Source: Pseudobutyrivibrio xylanivorans DSM 14809
GTDB taxonomy: Bacteria; Bacillota; Clostridia; Lachnospirales; Lachnospiraceae
Assembly: GCF_900141825.1 (NCBI RefSeq)
Contig: NZ_FQYQ01000001.1
Span: 310,001 to 374,000, forward strand
DNA: 64,000 bases
Direction of reading: 5' to 3'
This document shows, piece by piece, positions 34,647-42,616 of the stretch. A program made the translations under genes and the position numbers. The notes under the pieces are model-generated. The model searched no databases. It saw only the letters and a list, made by a program, of their open reading frames with translations, and was not told the DNA's origin. How positions within the stretch are numbered: position 1 is the stretch's first letter; each line of letters starts with the position of its first letter.

Positions 34647-36005
34647 TTAGTATTCTTCTTGTAAAGTTTTCTGTAACACCAGAACCTCATTTTCGCCTCT
34701 GATCTTTCTTAATTTCCAGCTGTTCAGAACAAATCGTAGAACTTCATCGATAACAACAAGCCCGAAGATTTGTAAGATTCCCATATGAAATACCATTACC
34801 AGAATTGAGCTCATGGTTATAACAAAGAAGGTTCCAAAGAGCTGAGTCTTTAACATCCATGCTGGCTCGCCATAGCCTTTGATTCCGGAACCGAAAATAA
34901 TATTTCCACTCTTTGGGAACAAATCTACACCTACTATTAAAAGATATAGTGGAGCTGCTGCAAGCACTGCTGCGTCTTTTGTAAATATTCCTAATATCTG
35001 ATGAGGGAATAGGAGGAACATCACAAGGTTTAATATCGAAAATCCCCAGGCAAGATATGAGGAGCACATTACAACATCCCACACACCTTTTACATTCTTT
35101 CTGCCTGTTTCATATCCTGAAAGTGTAAGAGTGGCAGTACCAAATGAACCTGATACAACAACTGCTATCAGCTCTACGCTGAAAACAATGGAATGTATTC
35201 CAGCGGCTGCTACAGAAATCTTGTTGAGCATTGCTATAAGATATAAATGTCCAAGATTCCATGCGAACTCTTCACAGGCTGCTGGTGCACCGAACTTTAT
35301 TGTTGCAGTGTATAGCGGAAGCTTTGCTTTTATTATCTGTGAATAGGTTGGTCTAATAGCAATGTCTTTTGCTGTCAACACATAGATAAGGACGATTAAA
35401 TCACCCAGTAATTCAGCTAATGTTGTGGCAATGGCTGCACCCTTAACACCCATGGCAGGAAGTCCAAAGTGGCCAAAAATCAAAGTATAATCCAGTATTA
35501 CATTTGCCAATGATCTGGAAACACCATACCAAACCATAATCTGAGTCTTCTGGCTTACCTGCAGCATACAGCTGATGGATGCACCGATTCCAGTGAGAAT
35601 AAATATTAGAGCAAAGTAGTGAGCATAATCAATACTCATACTGATGATGCTCTCATCAACGCCCATAAGGTTGAAAGCCACCTGTGGTGTGAAAAACCAG
35701 AACAGGAAAAGAATAATTCCTATACCATTATTAAATTTAAATACTGAAGCCAGTGTTGCTGTTGCTTTATCAAGCTCATTTGCACCATATAACTGACTTA
35801 CTAGGATTGTGGCACCTGTAGTTAGTGCAAAAATGATGCTCATTGTGGTCCACATTGGCGTGGAGGCATTTCCTACAGCACTCATGCTTTCGATTGAGAG
35901 GCTTCCAATGAATACTTTATCAATTAACATCTGAAGCTGCGATATCAGATTTGAAAGCATTATCGGGACAGCAATAGCAAATATTTTCTTAATATAGTCT
36001 TTCAT
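34647..36005 (-). CDS. MATE-family efflux transporter
   Basis: The protein has about 452 residues and twelve TM helices in two halves. MATE signatures are IAVPIMLSNLISQLQMLIDKVFIG's region near the N-terminus (TM1), ASTPMWTTMSIIFALTTGATILVSQ's region (TM2) and the matching second-half segment FSVELIAVVVSGSFGTATLTLSG. It probably exports a cationic drug or metabolite with Na+ or H+. The second of two nearby ATG codons (36005) has the better distance from AAAGAG. It is a single gene, convergent with the sucrose cluster. Confidence 0.88.
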   Translation of the reverse strand: MKDYIKKIFAIAVPIMLSNLISQLQMLIDKVFIGSLSIESMSAVGNASTPMWTTMSIIFALTTGATILVSQLYGANELDKATATLASVFKFNNGIGIILFLFWFFTPQVAFNLMGVDESIISMSIDYAHYFALIFILTGIGASISCMLQVSQKTQIMVWYGVSRSLANVILDYTLIFGHFGLPAMGVKGAAIATTLAELLGDLIVLIYVLTAKDIAIRPTYSQIIKAKLPLYTATIKFGAPAACEEFAWNLGHLYLIAMLNKISVAAAGIHSIVFSVELIAVVVSGSFGTATLTLSGYETGRKNVKGVWDVVMCSSYLAWGFSILNLVMFLLFPHQILGIFTKDAAVLAAAPLYLLIVGVDLFPKSGNIIFGSGIKGYGEPAWMLKTQLFGTFFVITMSSILVMVFHMGILQIFGLVVIDEVLRFVLNSWKLRKIRGENEVLVLQKTLQEEY

Positions 36006-36011
36006 AATCAT

Positions 36012-36413
36012 AATCTCTTTCTTTGTACTTATATCAATTGTGACAGGACATAATTTATCAGCTTAATGGACTTTATAATTAATAATCACTGATTCGAAAT
36101 AATTTTACACTGCTTTTGGTGTCATATATATAATCAGTGCATTTTTCAATAATAAATGATGATAGTGAAAAAAACATGTTTCAGTGTAAATTCGGGCTTA
36201 ATAAGTGTAAGGCACAGGCTCCAGGAAATTTGGTGATAAATTTATCATGAAAATAAAAAATTAGCTGTGTGCTACGGGAGTTTTAGAGGAGAGAATGAAA
36301 TGGAAGCAATCAATCAATTCCTGGTAATAATTTTTACACTTATTCAGATATACGTTGATTTTCTATTGTAATGAATTATCATGAAAATAGGTAGAATCTG
36401 AAGGGGGTACAAA
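36012..36413 (+). other. Regulatory region upstream of the LytTR regulator
   Basis: This 400-base gap holds a small open frame (36300-36371), a perfect palindrome TGATAAATTTATCA (36234-36247), an inverted pair TTTACACTG/CAGTGTAAA (about 36103-36111 and 36182-36190) and a 14-base direct repeat TTATCATGAAAATA at 36242-36255 and 36376-36389, one copy on each side of the small frame. No riboswitch is recognised. Confidence 0.5.
36300..36371 (+). CDS. Possible small hydrophobic peptide upstream of the LytTR regulator
   Basis: A 23-codon frame begins MEAINQFLVIIF and ends YVDFLL, with GAGGAGAG 8 bases before the ATG. Apart from the first six residues it is almost wholly hydrophobic, so it would insert in the membrane. 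It lies 42 bases before the gene of an AgrA-like regulator. It could be a leader peptide, a signal-peptide precursor or a fortuitous frame. Confidence 0.35.
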   Translation: MEAINQFLVIIFTLIQIYVDFLL

Positions 36414-37133
36414 ATGCTAAGAATAGCAATTTGTGATGATGATAAATTAGATAGAGACAGACTTCATGAATACGTTGATCAGTATCTATATGAAAGAAGT
36501 GCTCAGGCTGAGGTCAGAGTATTTGATCATCCAGATACATTAATTCAGGAATGCGAAAGCTTCAGACCACAGGTATATCTTCTTGATATTGTTATGCCTA
36601 TGGTTACAGGTATTCAGGCGGCCAGAGAATTAAGATGGAACCAGCCAGATGCGCAGATTATTTTTGCCACATCTGAAAGTTCTTATGCGTTGGAATCCTT
36701 CGATGTAAATCCAATTAACTATATTTTAAAGCCAGTTGATAAGGAAAAGCTTTTTTCAACCTTGGATTTGGCATTGTCGAGAGTGCAGGATGAGGACAAG
36801 AAGTCTATCACTATAAAAATAAAAGGTGGCCTTTGTACCTTAAGAATAGATGAAGTGATGTACATCGATTATCGTAATCACGTAGTAACATATCATATGG
36901 CAAATGGAGAAATTGTTTCCACTCCCACACTTAGAATCGGCTTTTCAGAATATATGGAGGAGAATCATTCCACACAGGATTTTGTCAGATGTCATGAATC
37001 CATCAGCGTTAATATCTCAGCAGTTGATAAACTTACAAAGACTGACATTACATTAAGGAATAAAGAGACTGTGCCAGTATCAAAAAGTAGATATAACGAA
37101 GTTGCAGACAGCTACATGAATTATAGATTTTAA
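36414..37133 (+). CDS. LytTR-family response regulator (AgrA-like)
   Basis: The 239-residue regulator has a receiver domain (acidic residues D8-D10, phospho-acceptor D58 in VYLLDIVMP, K in INYILKPVD) and a C-terminal LytTR DNA-binding domain (EVMYIDYRNHVVTYH, FVRCHESISVNISAVDKL, VPVSKSRYNEV). AAGGGGG precedes the ATG. It is co-directional with a small Cys protein, a 7TM kinase and an orphan sugar-binding protein, spaced 12-50 bases apart, so all four are likely one operon. Confidence 0.92.
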   Translation: MLRIAICDDDKLDRDRLHEYVDQYLYERSAQAEVRVFDHPDTLIQECESFRPQVYLLDIVMPMVTGIQAARELRWNQPDAQIIFATSESSYALESFDVNPINYILKPVDKEKLFSTLDLALSRVQDEDKKSITIKIKGGLCTLRIDEVMYIDYRNHVVTYHMANGEIVSTPTLRIGFSEYMEENHSTQDFVRCHESISVNISAVDKLTKTDITLRNKETVPVSKSRYNEVADSYMNYRF

Positions 37134-37152
37134 CGACTAAAGAGGAATTACT

Positions 37153-37362
37153 ATGGGTGATAATAAAGCAAACGAATACGATGTACCGAAAAGAGAAGGA
37201 AGTGTGTGGCCAGAAGATATTTGTCCGGCGTATACACCACGTGAGGATGCCATACCATCAATCAAAGGCTGCTGGTACTGTAAATATGCAGATTTCCATC
37301 TAAAAGAGGAGCGGGCATTAGAGGTGGGAATATGTATGTGGCCAAAGAAGATTATCGAATAG
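37153..37362 (+). CDS. Small four-cysteine protein between regulator and kinase
   Basis: I do not recognise a named family for this 69-residue soluble protein. It has cysteines at 24, 40, 43 and 61 in the order C-x15-CWYC-x17-C, which could hold a metal ion or Fe-S centre. GAGGAA precedes the ATG. It is 19 bases after the regulator and 13 before the kinase, so co-expression is nearly certain. A role as accessory factor or redox/metal sensor of the two-component system is a guess from position only. Confidence 0.75.
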   Translation: MGDNKANEYDVPKREGSVWPEDICPAYTPREDAIPSIKGCWYCKYADFHLKEERALEVGICMWPKKIIE

Positions 37363-37375
37363 GGGGAGATGACAA

Positions 37376-38995
37376 ATGCATAATTTTCTTTTAGCTGCAA
37401 TCATGGCCAGCGTATTCGCTATGTTTTTCGAGGGCTTCATCGTTTTTAGAAGCATGAAGAACAGGCTTCACGCATATCTGTTTATTAACTGTATTGTTAT
37501 GCTTGTAAACAATATAGGTTATCTCCTGCAGCTATTATCCAAAACAGAAGATGAATATATAGCTGCCCTTAAATTTTCATATGCCGGCAGAATATGGATT
37601 ATGTTTTCTCTTTTCATGTTCACGGTAGAATTTTGTCATATTAAAATTCCAAGATTTATTCCAAGCGTAATAATTATAATTAATGTTGTTGTTTATGGAT
37701 TCGTATTTACGTTACAGAACCATACTTTCTATTATTCAAAGATGTGGTTCGATAAAGACGGACTTTTTCCAGTCCTGTTGCACAGAAGCGGCATAGTTCA
37801 CCAGTCATTTATGCAGTTTCAGGCTGCTATTATGCTTATTAGCTTCTTCTGGATGTTTAGAAGCTTAAGAAGCTATAAAGGTAAAATTGCAAAAAGAAGA
37901 GCAACTATTATCATTGCTGGCTTTCTTACAGAGGCTGTTCTTTTTGTGTGTGAGATTGCACATTTATTCTTCTTCACTTATTTCTTTGATATTTCCATTA
38001 TTGGCAATGTGGCTGTTACCATTTCCATGTTCATAGCCATATTTAGATACAACCTTCTGGGGATTATTGATATGGCCCGAGAGTATATTGTGGATAGATT
38101 ATCTGAGGGCGTTATTGCTGTGGATTGTGAGGAAAGGGTCCAGTACTACAATGAACATGCCAAAGAACTTTACCCGGAGATTGCAAGCAATCCGGAGAGT
38201 GTTGTGGAAAAATTAAAAGAGGCTATTGTAAAAGATGACACCATAACAATAGGTGACAGATATTTTTCACCGGAGGAAAAGGATCTTTTTGCAGAGGGGG
38301 AACCTATTGGAAAGCTATATGCTCTGGTGGATACCACAGTCTTAAAGCAGAGAGAGTATAGGCTGAAATCTGATGCTGCCATACTTGAAATGGCTGCCAA
38401 TAGCATGAAGGAACGCCTTAGTGCTACAGAAGAGATTCTCAGTCAGGACAGAACTATGCGTCATGACAGGAGACATTTTGAGGCATTGATTTTATCTTTG
38501 ATTCAGGATGGAAAAGTTGATGAGGCCAAAAAATTTCTTGAGGAACGACTGGCTCACGAGCCTCGCGCCAGCGTGCGATACTGTGAGAATGCCACTATCA
38601 ATGCTGCTATCATGCACTATGTCACAGTGGCCCAAAGAAATAATATTGATGTAAAGGTGGCTGCCAATATTCCTTATAATCCCGGGGTGGATGAAATGCA
38701 GCTTGCTATTGCCATAAGCAATCTTCTGGAAAATGCAATTCATGCCTGCGAAAAGCTTCCAGAGGCAGAGCGTTTTATTGAGGTAAATGCCAAATTCAAG
38801 GAACAGCTTTTGTTTGAGCTTGTAAATGCCTGTGATGGTAAGGTGGAGCTTGATGAGGATGGCTACCCTGTCACTACAGAGGTGGGACATGGCATAGGAA
38901 CACGAAGCGTTCTTGATTTTGTTCAAAAGACTAACAGTGAGATTCGATATATTGCAGAAGATGATAAGTTTAAAGTAAGGATGATTATTGGTTAG
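37376..38995 (+). CDS. 7TM-type sensor histidine kinase
   Basis: The 539-residue protein has seven hydrophobic helices in the first roughly 230 residues, matching the N-terminal 7TM histidine-kinase module. A PAS-like segment follows (VDRLSEGVIAVDCEERVQYYN), then a coiled coil, an H-box with H363 in RHDRRHF and a GHKL ATPase (NLLENAIHAC, GHGIGTRSV). H-box and ATPase are of the AgrC/CitA-like type that pairs with LytTR regulators. GGGGGAG precedes the ATG at 37376. The lipoprotein gene that follows may supply its ligand-sensing partner. Confidence 0.88.
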   Translation: MHNFLLAAIMASVFAMFFEGFIVFRSMKNRLHAYLFINCIVMLVNNIGYLLQLLSKTEDEYIAALKFSYAGRIWIMFSLFMFTVEFCHIKIPRFIPSVIIIINVVVYGFVFTLQNHTFYYSKMWFDKDGLFPVLLHRSGIVHQSFMQFQAAIMLISFFWMFRSLRSYKGKIAKRRATIIIAGFLTEAVLFVCEIAHLFFFTYFFDISIIGNVAVTISMFIAIFRYNLLGIIDMAREYIVDRLSEGVIAVDCEERVQYYNEHAKELYPEIASNPESVVEKLKEAIVKDDTITIGDRYFSPEEKDLFAEGEPIGKLYALVDTTVLKQREYRLKSDAAILEMAANSMKERLSATEEILSQDRTMRHDRRHFEALILSLIQDGKVDEAKKFLEERLAHEPRASVRYCENATINAAIMHYVTVAQRNNIDVKVAANIPYNPGVDEMQLAIAISNLLENAIHACEKLPEAERFIEVNAKFKEQLLFELVNACDGKVELDEDGYPVTTEVGHGIGTRSVLDFVQKTNSEIRYIAEDDKFKVRMIIG

Positions 38996-39042
38996 GGGAA
39001 TTTTGGGGGATTTTAAAGGCTATAGGCTGAGGAGATATATAG

Positions 39043-40353
39043 ATGAAAAAAGGAGCATGTTTTCTTTTATCTATGATAATGTGTCCGCTGGTTTTTACAG
39101 GATGTGGTTTTGGAACTGGCAGTGGGGTTACGACTGTGACTTTCCAAACCTGGAACCCGGCAGATACGGGACCTGATAGTCCGATTTATAAAATCATAGA
39201 GGAGTTTGAAAAAGAAAACCCGGATATAAAAATTAAATACAATTTTGTTGGTGCAGGAGATTATCAGGAGCATCTTCGTGTAAATCTTATGACTGGAGAT
39301 GGCCCAGATGTATTTGGTGTTAGCACCGGATCGTATTTTGATACATCAAGAGAGTTTGAGGAAGAGCTGGCACCATATTGCAAGAAGGCATGGGGCACAG
39401 ACTGGAAGAGCAAGTTTTATAGCTCCTGTATCGAGGATGTAAGTGACGAGAATGGTAATATTTACGGATTGCCACTGGGCCAGACATACGCAGGCTATAT
39501 GTGGGCAGATGTAAATATGCTAAAAGAGTATGGCTGTGAAGTGCCTTCCAGCTATAAAGAAATGCAAATGACCTGCCAAAGGCTTCGTGAAAATGGTCAG
39601 TATCCTTTGGGCATGGGAGCAAAAGATTCATGGCTAAATATTGATATGTGGATGTCCATAGCGGCTGACTGCGACAGGGATGCTTTGTATGATGCGATAG
39701 ATGGAAACGCATCTTTTGAATCGGCTCCTATTATAAAATCCTTTGAAATATGGCAGGATTGCTTTAGCAATGGAGTTTTTCAGGATAAAGCTATCAAAAT
39801 GACTCTTTACGATACAGTAAATGAGAAATTTCAGCGTGAGGGCAGTATACCTATGTTTGCCAACGGTTCATGGGCAATGAATATGTATACCATGAATGAT
39901 GAGAAGACACAGGATAATTTTAATGGCTCAGGGGCAGACCACGACATCTTCCTTATTGATTGGAATGACGATGGAAAAGTGGCTCCGGTCACAGCATCTG
40001 CTGATGTAATTCTTTGTTTGAATCCTGAATCTGAGAATAAGGATGCGGCATTTCGCTGGATGGATTACTTAGTCAATGAGGGGCAGGAGCTTCTTGTAAA
40101 TCAGTACCTTGAGTACATGCCATCCAGAACAGATCTGGAGCTTAATGTGCAGGGATTAAGTGCGGATGGAAGAGAAAATCTTGATTACATCCTTGAAAAC
40201 GCAAATACGAATGTGGCAGGCTCCAGAATAATCAGATACGAAGATTTGAAGCTGGCTGTTCGTGATGCACTTGAGGATTTGGCATATGGACGAATAACTC
40301 CAAAGGAGGCTGCCAGCAGAGTTCAGAAAGTATCACATAATACAATTAGATGA
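39043..40353 (+). CDS. Orphan sugar-binding lipoprotein of a two-component cluster
   Basis: The 436-residue family-1 solute-binding protein has a signal peptide and lipobox (FTGC, Cys about 21). It keeps the fold marks TFQTWNPADT, GDGPDVFGVSTG, PMFANGSWAMNMYTMN and KDAAFRWMDYLVNEGQE. No permease genes accompany it. It lies 47 bases after the 7TM kinase and probably in the same operon, as in three-component systems where a binding protein reports sugar to a membrane kinase. It could also serve a transporter encoded elsewhere. Confidence 0.85.
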   Translation: MKKGACFLLSMIMCPLVFTGCGFGTGSGVTTVTFQTWNPADTGPDSPIYKIIEEFEKENPDIKIKYNFVGAGDYQEHLRVNLMTGDGPDVFGVSTGSYFDTSREFEEELAPYCKKAWGTDWKSKFYSSCIEDVSDENGNIYGLPLGQTYAGYMWADVNMLKEYGCEVPSSYKEMQMTCQRLRENGQYPLGMGAKDSWLNIDMWMSIAADCDRDALYDAIDGNASFESAPIIKSFEIWQDCFSNGVFQDKAIKMTLYDTVNEKFQREGSIPMFANGSWAMNMYTMNDEKTQDNFNGSGADHDIFLIDWNDDGKVAPVTASADVILCLNPESENKDAAFRWMDYLVNEGQELLVNQYLEYMPSRTDLELNVQGLSADGRENLDYILENANTNVAGSRIIRYEDLKLAVRDALEDLAYGRITPKEAASRVQKVSHNTIR

Positions 40354-40425
40354 CGAGGCAACAGACAGTTGCGTGATTAAAATTAGTCTTCATAATACAA
40401 TCAACTTATGAGGAGGTATTAATCT

Positions 40426-41190
40426 ATGAGTACACAGGAAGTTTTATTAGAGCTTAGAACAAAGAATGGTCTTTCCCAGGATGAGCTGGCTGAAAAGGTT
40501 TTTGTCACAAGACAGGCTGTATCACGCTGGGAAAATGGAGATACTGTTCCTAATACAGAGACACTGAAGCTTTTATCAAATCTTTATAATGTATCAATCA
40601 ATACATTGCTTGGTTCGCCAAACAAGCTAATCTGCCAGTGCTGCGGCATGCCACTTGAGGATGAGATTATTGGTCGCAATAAAGATGGAAGCCTGAATGA
40701 GGAATATTGCAAGTGGTGCTACGCTGATGGCACCTACACCTATAGCGATATGGATGATTTGATTGATATATGTGTTCAGCATATGGTTGGTGAAAATTTC
40801 ACTGAGGAGCAGGCTCGCTCTTATCTTAAGATTGAGCTGCCTAAGCTGAATTACTGGAAGAAATACGATGAGCTTAGTGATGGTGGTCAGTTTGAGGAAT
40901 TTAAAAAGCAACTGATTGATGAGATAAATGCTCTTGGCATAGAGGGCATGCCAAAGCTGGAAAAGCTGAACGCTTTGGTTGGTAGTTATGTGAATTTAGA
41001 GTATAAGCTGCCTAGCGGAATGAAAGTGAAGTATCTTGATGATGCAACCACATACCTTGGAAATCAGCTGGAGTCAGAAATTGTTCCGGGGCTCTGCTTT
41101 GGAATAGTTGCAAATATGGATTTCATCCTTGTTTGCACCTACGAGGCAGAGGGCGCTAATCCGGAATTGCTGGTGTATAAAAAGAGATAG
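40426..41190 (+). CDS. Xre-family regulator with zinc-ribbon domain
   Basis: The 254-residue protein has an N-terminal HTH_3 domain (LRTKNGLSQDELAEKVFVTRQAVSRWENGD, about 8-37) followed by a putative zinc ribbon, CQCCGMPLEDEI and EEYCKWCYADGTYTYSDMDDLI (about 67-110), and a C-terminal effector-like domain of unknown ligand. The zinc-ribbon segment is found in many clostridial proteins beside HTH domains. GAGGAGG precedes the ATG. It is followed by a terminator, so it is likely a single gene. Confidence 0.85.
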   Translation: MSTQEVLLELRTKNGLSQDELAEKVFVTRQAVSRWENGDTVPNTETLKLLSNLYNVSINTLLGSPNKLICQCCGMPLEDEIIGRNKDGSLNEEYCKWCYADGTYTYSDMDDLIDICVQHMVGENFTEEQARSYLKIELPKLNYWKKYDELSDGGQFEEFKKQLIDEINALGIEGMPKLEKLNALVGSYVNLEYKLPSGMKVKYLDDATTYLGNQLESEIVPGLCFGIVANMDFILVCTYEAEGANPELLVYKKR

Positions 41191-41211
41191 CTGTTGATAT
41201 TAAATGAGAGT

Positions 41212-41250
41212 AAAGCAGATTCTAATAATGGATTAGGATCTGCTTTTATT
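41212..41250 (+). terminator. Terminator after the Xre/zinc-ribbon gene
   Basis: AAAGCAGAT (41212-41220) pairs with ATCTGCTTT (41238-41246) around inner TCTAAT/ATTAGG pairing, followed by TATT. Confidence 0.8.
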
Positions 41251-41256
41251 ATGGGA

Positions 41257-41550
41257 TTTTCAATGGGTGGAGAAAATGGTCGTATATTGAAAAAATAATG
41301 GCAGTATTTTCAATATATTGAGGTATGTGATTTATATTGAAAATTTTTTGCTGTTTTTTTCAATGGGAGAAGATTTTGAAAGTATATTGAAAAAATATGC
41401 CCTTATATTTTCAATGGGGAAGAGATTTGCTTCTATATTGAAAATAATAGGATTTTATTTTCAATGGGAATAAGATTAGCTCTAATATTGAAAAAGATAA
41501 GATATATTTTTCAATATAGATTTAGATTATTTTTCTGTTGAAAATTTCAG
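41257..41550. repeat. Hairpin array 2: ATTGAAAA/TTTTCAAT units at 50-bp period
   Basis: ATTGAAA starts at 41286, 41336, 41386, 41437 and 41487, with a degenerate GTTGAAAA at 41537, so spacing is 50, 50, 51, 50 and 50. Each unit is a hairpin of about 29 nt, ATTGAAAA plus 12-14 variable bases plus TTTTCAAT, followed by about 21 nt that often begins GGGA or GGGGA and ends TAT. The right half of a further unit is at 41257-41265. Only the 8-base arms are conserved; loops and spacers vary. The array lies between two intrinsic terminators and holds no open frame. Confidence 0.9.
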
Positions 41551-41554
41551 TGTA

Positions 41555-41594
41555 AAAACAGACTAAAAGCGTGAATGCTTAGGTCTGTTTTTTT
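41555..41594 (+). terminator. Strong terminator directly after hairpin array 2
   Basis: AAAACAGAC (41555-41563) pairs with GTCTGTTTT (41583-41591), with inner AAGC/GCTT, followed by more T. The upstream gene already has its own terminator, so this one implies that the array itself is transcribed. Confidence 0.8.
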
Positions 41595-41606
41595 CTATGT
41601 GATAAA

Positions 41607-41633
41607 AATGTAGTAGGTCAGGCAGGACCTACA
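41607..41633. promoter_or_regulatory. Inverted repeat upstream of the small-gene operon
   Basis: GTAGGTC and GACCTAC form a perfect 7-bp inverted repeat around AGGCAG, extended on both sides by ATGTA/TACAT-like pairing. It ends about 18 bases before the AGGAGG ribosome site at about 41650. It may be an operator or a 5' stem of the mRNA. Confidence 0.4.
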
Positions 41634-41662
41634 TGAATCCTTCTCAGCAGGAGGATTAAATC

Positions 41663-41920
41663 ATGTACGATATTAATTTTTTTGAAATCGCTAAGAGGCG
41701 AGAAGAGTATTATCAATTTTCTGAGTGGGCAAGAAGTGAAAATCTTGAAAGAATCGTTCCACAGAAAGATTTGTGGGAGATGGAGCTGGACTTGGAAAAC
41801 AAAATTGGAATTTTAGAAAAAATCGTAAGGAGGTTTAAATATGGTATTAGGAATAATAGGAGAGAATTGCAGTGGGAAGTCAACACTGGCGAAGGAAATA
41901 AATCAGCGATTAAATGCTAA
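41663..41920 (+). CDS. Hypothetical 85-residue protein
   Basis: I do not recognise a family. The frame has a very good ribosome site (AGGAGG 7 bases before ATG) and a sensible charged, helical N-terminal half (FEIAKRREEYYQFSEWARSE). The last 80 bases overlap the following kinase gene in another frame, and there the protein becomes basic and low in pattern (RFKYGIRNNRRELQW), so the real gene may once have ended earlier or the C-terminus may be relaxed. Translation may couple to the next gene, whose ribosome site lies inside this frame. Confidence 0.5.
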   Translation: MYDINFFEIAKRREEYYQFSEWARSENLERIVPQKDLWEMELDLENKIGILEKIVRRFKYGIRNNRRELQWEVNTGEGNKSAIKC

Positions 41921-42272
41921 GGTATATACAGGTAGTGATTATTTGAGACTAGCGAAAAATGAAGCAGAGGCAAGAAAAATGTTCATTAAAATGCTGAGTG
42001 AAAATGAGAGTGAAAATAACATTATCTATGTTGTTACAGAGCCAGAGCAGCTTGATATTTTACCAGATAACGCAGTCAGGATTCTTGTTAAAACAGACAT
42101 AGAAACAATAAAAGAAAGATTCAGAGAAAGGATGCATGGGACCCTGCCTAGGCCTGTGGAGATGATGCTTGAGAGAAAGCATGGAATGTTTGATAACGAG
42201 AAGGTTGAGTTTGTTTTCGATGGAGTATCTGGTGATACAGATAGCTTATGTGATGCACTTGAAGCTATGTAG
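41841..42272 (+). CDS. P-loop nucleoside/nucleotide kinase-like protein
   Basis: The 143-residue protein starts MVLGIIGENCSGKSTLAKEI, a Walker A motif (GENCSGKST), followed by a nucleotide-kinase-like body with ILVKTDIETIKERFRERM resembling the LID region of small AAA_17/AAA_33 kinases. It is shorter than adenylate kinases. AAGGAGG stands 9 bases before the ATG. The substrate is unknown. It lies in a run of small same-strand genes of mixed function. Confidence 0.75.
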   Translation: MVLGIIGENCSGKSTLAKEINQRLNAKVYTGSDYLRLAKNEAEARKMFIKMLSENESENNIIYVVTEPEQLDILPDNAVRILVKTDIETIKERFRERMHGTLPRPVEMMLERKHGMFDNEKVEFVFDGVSGDTDSLCDALEAM

Positions 42273-42293
42273 CATTATCTGGAGGAATAAGTA

Positions 42294-42569
42294 ATGAGAG
42301 AATTTATAGATTTTAGTGTAAGTGCTCTTCCATGGATAGCAATCGGATTATTTATTGTAATGTCGTGTATACAAGCTAAAGCCATGGCTGATGGTAAGGA
42401 ACTAGGCAGAGCCTTCAGCTGTGCTGCCTGGTTTCCTGCAATGGTATTCTTTATTCTTGAAATTTCAGAAATGCAAGATGGAGATACATCTAGTGGTACA
42501 ACTTGGTTGATTTTGGGTATAATCAATATTATTCTTAATTATGTGGACAGAGAGAAAGATGAAACGTGA
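42294..42569 (+). CDS. Small membrane protein, three TM helices
   Basis: The 91-residue protein has hydrophobic segments at about 8-27, 42-57 and 67-82, with a charged C-terminus (YVDREKDET). No family is recognised. GGAGG precedes the ATG. It starts 22 bases after the P-loop kinase and probably shares its transcript. Confidence 0.7.
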   Translation: MREFIDFSVSALPWIAIGLFIVMSCIQAKAMADGKELGRAFSCAAWFPAMVFFILEISEMQDGDTSSGTTWLILGIINIILNYVDREKDET

Positions 42570-42616
42570 AATCTTTCACTCTTAGGAGGACAAAATGACA
42601 CATAAAGGAGACAGTG

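Noticed and set aside
38988-39176. Open frame of 62 codons overlapping the binding-lipoprotein start
   Set aside because: It is an alternate frame of the signal-peptide region of the gene at 39043, with no pattern of its own.
41257-41550. Regular 50-bp repeats that look like a CRISPR array
   Set aside because: The conserved parts are 8-base inverted arms and not direct repeats of 24-40 bases; the variable parts are 12-14 and about 21 bases, too short for spacers, and no cas gene is in the window.
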